NCBI GenBank assembly: GCA_000310025.1
Contig: FN649735.1
Span: 2,319,418-2,383,417 of the forward strand
Origin: Ectocarpus siliculosus
Taxonomy: Eukaryota > Sar > Phaeophyceae > Ectocarpales > Ectocarpaceae
DNA length: 64,000 bases
Direction: 5' to 3'
Under the pieces are notes generated by a model. That model was not told the origin of the DNA. It searched no databases and saw only the letters and a program-made list of their open reading frames with translations. Position numbers and translations under genes: made by a program. This document shows, in pieces, positions 10,874 through 22,392 of the stretch. Position 1 is the stretch's first letter. Every line of letters begins with the position of its first letter.

Positions 10874-13800
10874 CGCGCCGTCGTCAGCGTCGTCGCAGCT
10901 CTGCAGTGACCAGTCCGCCACGTTTTGCCCGGATGCTGCGGTGCTCACGACTAGCCCTGAGGAGTCTCGTCGTCCAGCCGAAGGACTATTCCCTCCTGCT
11001 GCGGCGTTCGCTCTTCGCCCTGCGCTGTTCTCTACAGCCCCGTCTACCAGTCCGCTAAATTCTCCAACTTCTGGAGTGCCGGGTCTCCCTTCATCCGTCG
11101 GTTCGTGATTCACATTGCCTGTCCGCGGAGAAGGCGAGGGAATGGCGCCTGCTGAACTGTTGTCTCGGCCTCGGATACTGCAAGGGGCCGTAGTGCTGGT
11201 GATCCCTCCTGTGGATCTACTGCCGAGCAGGCGGAAGGACATACCGCAGTTTTTTCCGGCTGTATGGCTTCGAGCTGGAACAGGAGAACCAATGGCGAGA
11301 CCCTGTCGAAGAGGGAAGTCGGCAAGATTGTTGCAGCGGGCTTGCGTGAATGCGCGACGACCGCGAGGCATCCCCAAACGAACGCTGAGGTGTTGATTCC
11401 ACAAAGCGACTTCGCGCTTGAAAAACACGATTGTCCGTGACATTCTGCCATCGGGCAGCATCAAGTGTGGTGACGTTTGGGCCCTAAAATTGAACGAGTC
11501 CAGCGTAGCTTGACCGCAGAAAATTTCGTAGTACGCATATCACGTTTGTCTTCAGATACGAATTCCAGTAGATCGAATAGACCTTTCCACTTACCGCACG
11601 GTTGGGTGTGGTGTTGATCGGTGCACGCTGCTTCCCAGCGCTGGCATTCTCACCAGAATCGCATGCCATTGGTCCAAACAAGCCACACGAAGGATCTGGG
11701 GGGCGGTACTTTGCTGCCTTTCTGGCATCCGGTGCAACTACGGTTTCTCGGTCAACAGGTGCTTTCGGTGGCTGTGCCTGTACGAACGAGTTAGTGACCT
11801 CTATTCGGAACGGGCACGGCCCTTGGACCTGAAGAACGCTGAACCCTGAGGTGGAAGACGTACCGCCACAAACAGCATGATTCGCGAGATGATGGACTTT
11901 GCAAGGAGTAGTATCCTGGGCCCATCGACAAGGCACTTGGACACACTTTGGGAAACGTTAGTGCGTTACACTGTGTTCGAAAAATTGCGAAGATGGCTTT
12001 CCTTATGTCGATTCAGAGCTTCGATCACGGAGAGAGAGATGGCCAGCAGACACGATTTCCTCGTTGGTCACTAGGCGCAAGCTCCACTTACCATCCCTGT
12101 CTGGATTGTCGTGCCTGCGATCCAGAGCGAAAATAGTCCCAAGCGCATCCCGGGCAGAGGGTGACGCCTGCACAGCAGCGGAATCGAGTGAAATCACCAC
12201 GCTGGGCTGTGAACGCCGCCAGCGTCGAGAATCGTAGTACAACACACTGTCAGTAGATGATGCTGTGCTACCGCGACGTGACGGCTTGATCTTAACACTA
12301 GTAACCCGCCATGGCGAACCTACTTGAGTATCAACAATCTATCCATCCAGTATGCATACATAGCTGGAGTACCTCCGCTTCCGGAACATCTATTGAAAAG
12401 ACGCCGGGAGAAAGAGCACTGCACGACTCTGTGCCATGTGGAAGCATGCGCCGCGAAGGAGAAAGAGCCGGTGGAATCTGCCGCCGCGTTTCTGGTACTT
12501 CAAGAAAGAGGCTTTGCTCTGGGGGTTTATGGCGGGACGGCGGGCGAGTCTGTTCCACCGCAGTCTTCCGAGTGGCTTCGATAAGCTGTTTGGCCTCCTC
12601 ATCTGTCATCGGCACTTCGACCTATTCGTTTGGCGTGAACAGCATGCACGGGACGATGGGACACGTGTAGATCATTGATTGGTTGTGGTCCAAGAACCAC
12701 CACTTATGTGGCACCATATGCATGCGCGCTGCCCTGTATGGATAGCACTCATTTATTTCTTCAGGTGTGGGCACTTCCAGAGACAGCAAGTACGTTGAAG
12801 ATTTTTCGTGGGTTCCCACCAAAGAAACACCACTCCGTACGTGATACGACTGTGTCTCCCTCGCGCATAGTTTCTCTACCCCACAAATATATATCCTTCT
12901 TGGCCCCCATAGGGATGTTAGTCACAGCATGATGGCCTGCTTGACAACGTCGGTATCATTAGACGGCATTCCTTTCCGTTTCCGGAATGCAAGGGAGGGG
13001 GTGGGGGGAGGGGGTTGTGCTCAAATTCACACCTGTCAGAACGCCCGGGCGTCGACCAGGCAGGCATTGCACTGAACGGTGAACGCTAAGAAAGGGTCGA
13101 TTGAGTCGCTCAAATTGTGAGCTGCACGCCAAAGAACCGTTGTGAGACGGACTTTGACTGTGTGTATCTCTTCCTACTGGCGCGACGTGACATGGTTTCA
13201 AACTTGTAAACCAACATCCAGACACAGCCCGATGAGGCTGCTTATGTATACCAAATGCCTCCCGAACACCCAACCAGACAACACTACTTGTGTTGTTGAG
13301 CAGCTGTCCTCATTGTACCAAGCTCAGGGTGATCAAATGTGCTTCATGTTGTATGTCGGGTCCTGCACACAATAGGTAGATATCTGCAGATACCTGAAAC
13401 GCCGCATACGGAACGACATCGGCCAGATGAGTTGGGAAAGCTTCTTTCTGGCGAGACGGTGGCCTCTGCAAGAAATTTGCCACCCCTTCATCGTTCGTGA
13501 CCCATCGGGAGCACCCCAGCTCTTTTTTCCGCGCCTGTTGATGGACACTTTCTCGGCGACGATTCACGGCCTCGCCAGCGAACGTCGAATGCCCACTGGC
13601 GGCTTCACGGTTATAGCTAGACTGTCCATCACCGTTTCGCGACACCAGCTCGGCTCGAACTCCTGTACACTGAAGTATTCCACCCGCACCCGCCCAAACG
13701 CTACTGGCTGATTCGCCTTGACGAGTGCGAGGTCGCGTAGCGCTGGCCGAGAAAGTCCGAACTTGTTTCACCTGCAACATAACGGTGCAAGTTACCCATG

Positions 13801-15520
13801 AAACGTAAAACTCCGACAACAACGGACGAAAGTTAACTGCTTTTGTCAACGATCTGCCGACGGTGAGCAACTACTCACCTTTGCCTGTACAGAAGAGTTC
13901 TGTGTTTTTTCCAGTAGCCGAGCAGAAGCGACACGGTGAGGACGCATAGTTCGATCCATGGCACTTCGCTCGAGATCAAGCTGCTCTAAGTCTCGCGGAT
14001 CTGTGCCACCGTCTAGGTTGCCACCATCGTCGATCCTCCCGTTTTGAAATTCGAATCTCGACCCCTCCATATCTCTCGGACTTCCGGACAGAAGCGAATT
14101 CTTCAGCGCGGACCACATGCGTTGGTCCTTCTCGCTTTGCTGACTGCAAGTGTCCTGCGACGGGGTATGTTGTCCTTGTTCTCTGTCCTCTGCATACTCT
14201 GTCCAAACACCAATGTCTACCTCGCTTCTGGACCCCTGGCCGAAGCCTTGTGGCGTATAACCACCCTCCGGACCTCGATAAGTGTTAGTATTCTCTGACC
14301 TCCACGCCGAAGACCTGGAGTCATCCCTTGCTTGGGGGGCGGTATTGAATTGCTCGTCCCCCTGGTCCCCCTGTGAGCTATTTCTCGTGTGGGCCGTGGA
14401 ATTCCTTGAAGGCGAAATCATTAATGGAATATCACAGGTGGTCGTTGCCGGCACGCACGGAGTTGCCGATTGCATGTCATCACCCCAGCGAGTGTACTTT
14501 TCCACCGCTGGGTGTTTGACGCTCGTGGAGACGTCTTCATGGTCGAGTTGCTCGTTGTTTGACGCTCCCAATATAGCCGAGTTGCGAGCTCTAGCGACAC
14601 GCTTATAGCGCTCGGATGGCGAAGAATACCTGTATCACCAGGAACACGACACCAGATGTTGCGATTAACATCTGAGCGGTGCTTTGCCGCTTCTAGTGAG
14701 ACAGTGCGTAGAGTTTAAAATTCATTTGCTAACGTTTGTACGGTGTCCTTCAACCAGGACATGCGGAGCGTTACACGAATGTTTTGCATGGCGGTGTCTG
14801 TCAGCCAGCATGGTCAAGTGCCACGACCATGTCAAGGAGGAGAAAATGGCGCTTCGTACATGGTACTCACCTCGATGCCTGCCTTGCTTGTCTGTCCGAG
14901 AAAAGTGTCGACGATGACTCCGCCTCTGAACGATGACCATCGTCGTGCACACGTGGGTAAGTAAGGTAATGGGTGGTCTTTTATTGTTATCAAACTATTC
15001 GGAACCATTTTCTAAACAAGGTGGATAATTCCTTTCACGTGGTGGCTCATCCGTTGAAAGTACGGTACTATAGTTTCTCCCGAGCTGTGCCTGACTGTGT
15101 GTATCGCTACAAGGGCATGCGTTATCACCTGCTGCCCTTGCCCCCCCTCCGTCGTGCCTTCTACCAGTTCGGGTGGTCAACCCAGCATGAGACTGTTGTG
15201 GTTGTTCGTCGGGTTGTCTTGTGCTGTCTTGTTTCCCCATCTTGTCAAACTTAAGAGCAAGGTTGAGATCCATCAAATCTGACAGCACTTGGCGCGACGC
15301 TGGGCGCGTCTTCGGCTCCATGGGATCATAAGGCCTCCTTCCCTTTGGCCCTCGCTTCCCCCATCCGCTACGAGAGTGATGGTGGCTATGTTTGTACGTC
15401 GCCGTGCTCCCCCCGCCTTTTCCTCGCTGACCGCGGAAGACAGGCGCCGTTGGCAGGGCTGCCGCCCCTCCGTCTTGTTCGCAATACCGGTGTGGGTCCA
15501 CGGCGGGGGGTCTTCCATCG
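10874..15520 (-). CDS. Exon chain for a large, mostly disordered protein of unknown function
   Basis: I do not recognise this protein. Exons supported by splice sites and matching phase are 15520-15129, 14925-14871, 14629-13879, 13771-13394 and 12621-12373. Less certain ones are 12167-12092, about 11915-11595, and 11510-10874 with an unresolved frame change near 11217. The product is rich in Ser, Arg, Gly and acidic runs. The most ordered pieces are a helix-like stretch with SRQVLSDLMDLNLALKFDK in the first exon, WVTNDEGVANFLQRPPSRQ in the fourth, and VEVPMTDEEAKQLIEATRK in the fifth. The exon ending at 10874 has a strong GTAAGT donor and ends in phase 0; the kinase exon at 8321-8269 starts in phase 0. 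The chain could therefore be the N-terminal half of that kinase, or a separate gene whose last exon I missed. The first exon starts mid-codon, so the true start is upstream of 15520. Confidence 0.55.
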
Positions 15521-16063
15521 CTGGTCAGCATCAAACCAATAAACAGCATAAGGAAATGAATGAATGCGGATGTGATGTTTAAAGATTGCCATAAAAAAAA
15601 CAGTTCATGCAACATACGCACACTTCTACATGTAGGGCAACCTTTTCCAAGCTTTCTTCCACGGCGATTTTTTTCTTGTCCAACCTCTGTAGCGTTGTGT
15701 CGATCACCGGCATTAATGAAACAAGAAGGTCTGCTCATAAACCCGCAAAACGTTTACGATACTGCTACATGTAGTAGTAACAGCATCATCCCGCATGAAG
15801 GCATCACCTAGGAGAATGCTCGGGATATTTGAAGGTAGGCGGGGCCGTACCCCCACGATAATCACCGCCACGAAAGTCAAACATTGGAAAGCTGTTGCCG
15901 GTTCTAGACTACATGTTCCTCATGCACGCCGACGCATCCATCCATAGGTTTGGTTCAGGTGGCAACACCCGAATTCACACGGGAAGCAGCGTGAAAGAAA
16001 GAAAAAATCGACTCTCTCTCCGTCTTGTCTCCGTGTATGTGTGTCCAGAGAGATATATACATA

Positions 16064-16108
16064 CATAAAGAGAGAGAGGGGGGGGGGAAGAGAGAGAGAG
16101 AAAGAGAG
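16064..16108. repeat. GA-rich microsatellite upstream of the histidine-phosphatase gene
   Basis: A purine tract (AGAGAGAG, a G run, then AGAGAGAGAGAAAGAGAG) about 220 bases before the start codon at 16324 and between two divergent transcription units. GA/TC tracts are common in promoters, but a regulatory role here is only a guess. Confidence 0.75.
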
Positions 16109-16323
16109 CCCGTCGCACATGTCGTGCCAGCGGTGGGATTGTTTGTATACACTTGGTCGGGTGGTCGACGTCGCGCGCGCCCGGCGATTTGGCGTTATTC
16201 TTGCTTTTATTTTTTTTTCGGAATGCCGCTCGGTCTATCTATGAACTCCCGATATTGTTTTTTTTTGCGCCAAACACTCCTCCTGTCCCTCTTTCCCTCC
16301 GACCGGCCAGTGCCGCCACCAAC

Positions 16324-19300
16324 ATGGGCGACGGGGAGAACCCATCGTGGCTAGGGGGCGTGATAGATCAAGTCGATAGGTTGGCGCTGAAGATCGGAGG
16401 CTACGAAGAAGCCGAGCCTCCAGGTGAGAAAATTGTTCCTACCTCTCTCTGCCGTTGTGTGTATCATGCTTGCCGGCCTGTAGCATGCGAACCTGGTACA
16501 TACAGAGTAGGTGGTTTCCTTTTGCCGAGTGTGTGCATATGTGCATACGGCCGAAGGGCATCAATCGCAGTACCGCGGGTACTCTGCCCAATGAGTTATG
16601 CATGTCCTACTGCTGCTGGTGCCATCTGATTCTTTCACAAGCTCTTTTCACAGACACAATTATTTTTGTGTGTGTGGATATTGACAGTGGTCGTTCTTTC
16701 ACGGTTGCATCGTACAGGAAACGGATTCTCGGACGACGAATCGGACAGCAACAGCACAAGCAGCGGCAGCAGCAGCGAGGACGAAGATTCAGGCGACTCT
16801 GGTTTCGAAGACGCCGCGGAAGACGACGATGACGATTCTGGTTTCGAAGACGCGGGTCCATCGCCTGTTTTGAAAACAAGAACGGAATACAAAGAGGAGG
16901 CTGCGGAAGACGGAGATGCTCCGCAGTCCGACGATCTCAAGCCGATGAAACCGGAACGATCCTCAAAGCAGGTACCGCCTGTGTCAAGTGCGGAGAATAT
17001 ACCCTCTCTCTCGGTTACACGATCACAAATCAGCCAAGAGAACTGCGACGAGAACGATGTTCAAGGTTCGGAGGAAGAATCTCTTGGCAAGGAATGCCCG
17101 CAGGTCGTATCAAGCGGGGACAATGCGCCGTTGGAGTCGGCAACACCTTCAAGCAGCCAAGGCCGGTTAACTAAGGACGATGTGCCAGTGTTAGAGGGAG
17201 ACGTTCCTAGACAAAAAGGAGATGGAAACTCTCCTCGGCAGCCACTGGATGTCCTCGGCGACTTGGATCCCACGTTTAGCACTCCTGCTCACAACCGAGA
17301 CCGCGACGCGCTCAGAAAAGGGCCGCCTCTGGATGCTGTACCTGTTGCGAGCAGTGCGGGCAGCCGGCGTGTGAATCGCGAAAAAAAACGCAGCAACGAA
17401 GGTCTCAACGCGATGTCGCTCATGAACACACAAATTTCAAAGGATGCAGGGCACGTATCGCCGTCGAGAGCGCCGCGCCTCCCAGGGAGCAAGAAGAAAA
17501 AGAAGTTTTCCTACGTGAGCGACACCACATGGATGAAGCCAAAGGAGGAACTGGCCACTGAGACTTCCTCTCCACCGCCGGAGCTTGAGTCAAGAGCGGC
17601 CGTGACCGGTGGGCATGCTCCGAGCCAAGCACCTCCTGCCAGAAAGCCTCTTGCGTCAGATTGTGCTGCCCCCGAGACTACGGCGGGCGCTGCTGAGGTC
17701 GATCAAGCGTCGACACCACGGAGAAATCGGCATCGACCCCCACTGGAAAAGGATCAAGGTCTTAAAAAAGCTGACACAGGTTCGCGAAGAGTCCGAGTTG
17801 TGTAAGGTCTTGTGTATGTCAAACATCATGTTTTCCCTTAAACACGAGCGTGCATAAAATTCATAACATGAGGCCGAGGTTTCCTTTTGCTTCAACTACG
17901 AACAACCGTCTTAGATGCCTCCTTACAACCGTGTACCATGTTGAGCAGCCCGCCAGGTGTGGTCTTTGAGACGATTAATGCCGGAGGAGCGAGAGAAAAA
18001 GAGGGAAACCTCCGATGTGGATGGTGGTGCGGGATGAAAAAAGAAAGAAGTCATCATTGCAATAGCAGCTGATTGGGTGCATGCAGGAATGGTATCCTTG
18101 TTGTTGTCCCCTTGACACCTGAAACCGAACCGTCCCCACCTCCTCAGCTTTTTTGCCGGTGGAGACGCGATCGGAAGAGCCCTTGGAGGTGCGTGCCGAG
18201 GATGGAAAGAGCAACGGTGGGAGCATGCCAGTGACAGAAGAATTCGCTGAGGCGGTTGCTCTGGGGCACCCGGAGGGTAGGCCCGCCCCAGACGAAACAG
18301 TGACAACAGATCTCCCCCAAGATCAGGCCGATGCGAACGGGCTCGAAGAGCCACACGAAAGAGAGAACGGGACTGGCCACGCACGGGCTTTCCAGGAGGG
18401 AGACTATCAAGAAGAAGCGCGCCAGGGGATAGAAGACAGGGATGAGGTAGAACCAGATATCTGGAACGAGGGGGTGGCCACGATCGGCGCAAAGAGAATG
18501 TCGTCTGAGAACGGTATGGGTTCTCCGGCAGAGGAATGGATTCTTGACGCTCCGGAGGGATTTGCTCCCTCCAAACGAGAAAAGCTGCAATCGGAACACC
18601 CCCTGGCCGTGATGCGCCACTCGGCTCGTCTGGACGACGCCATCTTCGAGCGACAACGAAAGCTCGGAGCAATGACGGCGGGTAGCGGTAGCGACGAGGA
18701 TGTCGCCAAAAAGGCGGTCAGCGACGGAAGCAAGGGCTTGGAGAGTTGCGACGGGGACGAGTTAGCGGCGGTACCTTGGCCTGACAGGGCGCTCCGGCCG
18801 TACGATTCTCCAATAGTCGACACCGATCTTCCCGCTCGACAAGCGAAGGCGCTCGGCCGGCTCGGAATGGGCTCGCAAACCGTGATAATTTGCTCTCCGT
18901 TCCGGCGTTGCCTTCAGACGGCCGGCGTGGTTGCCCGGACGCTAGGCGTGGCAAGCGTTACGGTACACTTGCAAGTAGGAGAACGTATGGACAAGGTGCG
19001 CAAGGAGATTGCAGAGCTGGCGTTGGACAGCGAGGAACGATCGGATGGCACCTTAGCAACGAAGGAGACGGTCCCGGCGTTCAGCTACCTGGCGGAAGCG
19101 GACATGCGCGCGGCACTCGGAGCAGGAGTGCAGTTAGAAGGAATAGTCGGGGAACAGCCGCCAGAGGAGGAGAGCGGAATAGAAGCAAAGCAGCGTTTTA
19201 TAGTCACCATCGCGAACGTGCGTGAAGAACAACTGCGTGATAGTCCTGTGCTGGTGGTGGCCCACGGAGACACGCTGGGCGCTGCTGGCGAATCCCTAGC

Positions 19301-19475
19301 GTCTCAGATTGTTTTCGAAGGTGAGATCTTTCGTGGTGCTCGTGCCGTGTGTAATGTTCTAAGTGGTTACTCAAACGTATCTCTTCGATCATTTTATACC
19401 GTTGTTGTCCTGCAACCTATGTTACTGCAGGTCAGATGATGTATGCCGCCATGTATAGCTCACCACCTGTGTAGA
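16324..19475 (+). CDS. Histidine phosphatase superfamily protein with long acidic N-terminus
   Basis: Four exons give about 792 residues: 16324-16423, 16718-17779, 18148-19320 and 19432-19475; phases match throughout. ATG 16324 follows CCAAC. Residues 1-33 (PSWLGGVIDQVDRLALKIGG) form a short amphipathic segment. Residues 34 to about 540 are low-complexity, acidic and Ser-rich, with two near-identical DDSGFEDA blocks and a lysine run near FSYVSDTTW. The last 250 residues hold the phosphatase core: VMRHSARLDD (R544, H545, the phospho-accepting His), WPDRALRPYDSPIVDTDLP, CSPFRRCLQTA (R640) and VVAHGDTL (H760). This matches the phosphoglycerate-mutase-like branch acting on proteins or small phosphates; the substrate cannot be read from sequence. 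Two points are less sure: the exon 2 donor (GTTCGC, with a stronger GTAAGG 24 bases on but in the wrong phase) and the 14-residue last exon. Confidence 0.83.
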
Positions 19476-20635
19476 ACTCTTTAATCTCAGCGGACACTCG
19501 AGATACCGGTACACGCGCATCTTTCGGCGATCTCAGAAGCATTGCATCGCAGTGTTTACGAATCGGTGGTTTCTCCTTGAACTGTGGCTGCCCGCCACCC
19601 CTCTGCACGACGCACTAGCTCCTTGATGGTGGACCTCCTCACCGAAATCTGATGGCATGCTTTCCAGAGTTAGCCGTATTTTCTCTTTAGTCCCTTAAAA
19701 GGTCACATCTCCCGAATGTCTGTCAAGGACGACTAACGACTCCCTCTTACGAGTAGACTGGCTTGCAAGATTCCCTGCTGATGAAAACACGTTTTGGGCG
19801 GAATGTATCTACCGGTCCAGTTGTAGCAATCGGAATCGCAGCTTGCCTCGGGCAACTGTGCTGGTCCTCTAAGAGTTTTTCGTTTTTTTTAGGTGGTCTC
19901 TCGTTTCCACCGGGCGTTTCAAACGCGGAATTTCAGTTGAACTCAACGTTAGTTATCACTTGAGAGATCCTTGGTATCTTTTTGAAGGTGGTGTAGAGAG
20001 CACAGACGAGATAAAGGTTGACAAACAACCAATCAATACAGTACCTGTGTGAAAAAATGTCGTGCGTTAATTCTTGTTGCATCCTTACGGCGACGGTTTG
20101 GTCAAGAAGAGAAAGGTAAGCAACGACGGACAACCATGGGCTAATATTCAATCTGAGGTAGAGAGTAGAGACGAGAATAAGATTCGCATATGCATGCAAC
20201 CACAATCAACCGGTGCTGCGTACAAAAGTACGCCCGGTTTGATTTTGTTGCATCCTACAGCGTCCGATGTCACACGCGGGTGAACGGATCACCGACAAAT
20301 GATGATGATGATGTGTGCCGAAAAAAGAGTCATCAACGCATACTTGTACATACGTACGTCACACAACGCACGCTCCCTACCGCTGTGATGCCACGCTAAA
20401 ACAATTGAGACAGTCCAACGCTGCTGTACAGCACACCACGGGCACGACACGACCGCTCATCCCAATTCACAGCGAAGAAGTAAGGTGTCCGCTCGTGTGC
20501 CGGTCCACCGAGAGAAGAATAAAATTGAACCCGATGAAACACAGTGAAAATATTTTATCAAAGGAGCCGACAAACATATATATATATGCGCGTGCGCGTA
20601 AAAACAACACCAAATAAATGTACCCACCGAAACAC

Positions 20636-21060
20636 GGCGGAATAAGCAGCCTCCGCGGGGCAGTTGACAGAGGTGTGCCCCGACCCTGTAGTTGGCAGGC
20701 TCATCCCGGCCTCGAAGTGGGTAATGCCGTTGTAGATTGGAAATTGATGGCAGGTAGGCAACTACACGCACGCGCAAATTGGTCGAGATGGGAGTTATCG
20801 TACAATGGATGCATGGATGGATGTGTTTCGAAGAGGAAAAGAGAGAGTAATCAATCATCAACTTGTTCACGTGTGTGCGAAAGGCGGAGGAACATACATG
20901 CGCGTCGGGAGGTCGCAGCGGTGTGGCCCGAACGTCTCGTTGGCAGGCAAAATTGTTAGACAGCCATTCCAGCGTCGAAATACAGCTGTAGGTTGGACGG
21001 GGGTTCAATTTGGTGGAGGATAGGCAACGTTTAGGCACACAAATCTATCGAGATCGGAGC
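20636..21060. repeat. Diverged direct repeat, two copies of roughly 150-160 bp
   Basis: The segments at about 20636-20800 and 20900-21060 share scattered blocks in the same order: GTGTG(C/G)CCCGA, GTTGGCAGGC, the (C)CTCGAA/GCGTCGAAA block, TGTAG(A/G)TTGGA, GGTAGGCAAC/GATAGGCAAC and TCGAGAT(G/C)GGAG. Divergence is high, so this is an old duplication or two relatives of one element. Confidence 0.45.
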
Positions 21061-21146
21061 AATTCGGTGCCGGAAGCACCTGCTGGCATGCTGGTGTTTC
21101 GTGCTTGGGAAGGCCGGTTACCGACACAGCCAAACGTTAACGCAGG

Positions 21147-21214
21147 AGGCATCTCGTTGAGGGCATCTAGAGTGCAGGACGGCCGATGGTTTGATTCCTC
21201 CCGCCTCGGGCATT
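21147..21214 (+). other. tRNA-like fragment (A and B box)
   Basis: A D-arm-like TCTCGTTGAGGG...GAG and a B box GGTTTGATTCC are bracketed by GAGGC and GCCTC, which can pair as a 5-bp acceptor-like stem. The T stem is poor and no anticodon arm folds cleanly, so this is a pseudogene or the head of a tRNA-derived SINE, not a functional tRNA. Confidence 0.3.
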
Positions 21215-21495
21215 AGGCTAAAAAAAGTGCGTGGTTCGGAGCTTCGGGGTGAACGTATCAGATGTAGACACTTTTTTTTTTTACCGTTCTGTGAGACCTC
21301 TGAGACCGTAGCGGCCTCTTCGAAGTTCTACCTACCGAACGGCCTTTGCCTCTCTCACACGAGCTGCGATCCGGGGTCAAACAGACGCGTTCCTCCGCGG
21401 TCATATCTTGATTTGTTTAAGCTGGAAGGGCCCCCGCAGTTCCTTTGCTCAGATGTACTCACGAACAAAATAATTTGACCATTGGATCGAAGTGC

Positions 21496-21566
21496 GGGGA
21501 AGCACACCTGGCCGAGAGACTCAAACTCTCAATCTATCCGAGGTAGCCAACTACACCACCCGAGCG
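21496..21566 (-). other. tRNA-like fragment with truncated anticodon region
   Basis: On the minus strand an A-box-like TGGTGTAGTTGGC is followed by a good T arm (GAGAG TTTGAGT CTCTC). Only about 13 bases separate D and T arms, too few for an anticodon arm. A degraded tRNA or SINE head. Confidence 0.3.
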
Positions 21567-21910
21567 ACCCGATTGATAGCCGCAAATAGTGGCGATCACC
21601 AAAAACGTCGTGCTACCCTTTCATCGTGCGTGGTCGTATGCTTTTGGGCGATCTCTTACATTTGGCCGCATTCGTTGTTCTATTGGGGTGCAACGCGGTG
21701 TCGAATGTTAAGGAGATGCACCTCATGGCCAGCCCGGCGACGACCCACGCTTGAAAAAAATAACCCTTGCCTCCCCCCTCCTCGTCCTGCTTCGGCCGTC
21801 TTTTCGTCTTGCAGCGGACTACTGCGCGTGGGCGCTCTTCAACCTGGATACTCATTGTGGCTTCGTTACCGAATCGTATGGAATCCAAACGATACCGTTG
21901 TGAGGAGCTG

Positions 21911-22338
21911 ACCTGACCAGGCCACGGTACTGGGACTTATTGCCCCTGGAGAGGATGCCTGCATTATGATGTTGGAATGGGCGTAGTGTTTTGCACAGAA
22001 TCATTTGTTCCCATCAGCAGGGATTTTGGGGCAACTCGCTTCAAACAAACCTCCGCCTGCAGAGAGACATGAGCGAATGAATGTCTTGTGTCTCTTCCCT
22101 AGGCTCGTCTTCTAGAATCCAACAACCAGGCGCTTGAAAAGGCCACGATATACGACTTATTGCCCCTGGAGACGATGTCTGCAGTATGTTGGATGGGCGT
22201 AGCGTTTTGTACACAACCTTGTGTTCCACCAGCAGAGATTTTGGGGCAACTCGCTTCAAACAAACTTTGCCTGCAGAGACATGAATGAATACATGTCCTT
22301 TGTGGCTCTTTCCTTCTAGGCTTATCTTCTAGAATCCA
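21911..22338. repeat. Tandem duplication of about 210 bp
   Basis: Copy 1 (about 21911-22116) and copy 2 (about 22133-22338) share long blocks such as GACTTATTGCCCCTGGAGA, TTTTGGGGCAACTCGCTTCA and CTTCTAGAATCCA, with small indels. It ends about 55 bases beyond the stop codon of the PDZ-PX gene (22393), so it probably lies in its 3' UTR or terminator region. Confidence 0.85.
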
Positions 22339-22392
22339 TGAACCAAGCGCGCCTTCAACGACGTCACCTACTGCAACTTATATCGGCACCTA

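Larger units (their letters stand above)
19476..22392. other. Spacer between convergent genes, no gene seen
   Basis: The region lies between the stop of the histidine-phosphatase gene (19475) and the stop of the PDZ-PX gene (22393), so part of it must be the two 3' UTRs. It holds diverged repeats (20636-21060), two tRNA-like fragments (about 21147 and 21500) and a tandem duplication (21911-22338). Open frames here show no codon or family signal. Confidence 0.6.

Noticed and set aside
12622-12822. Minus-strand frame LEVPTPEEINECYPY... just upstream of the exon at 12621
   Set aside because: It looks protein-like, but it ends in TAG and has no usable donor, while the flanking exons join in phase without it.
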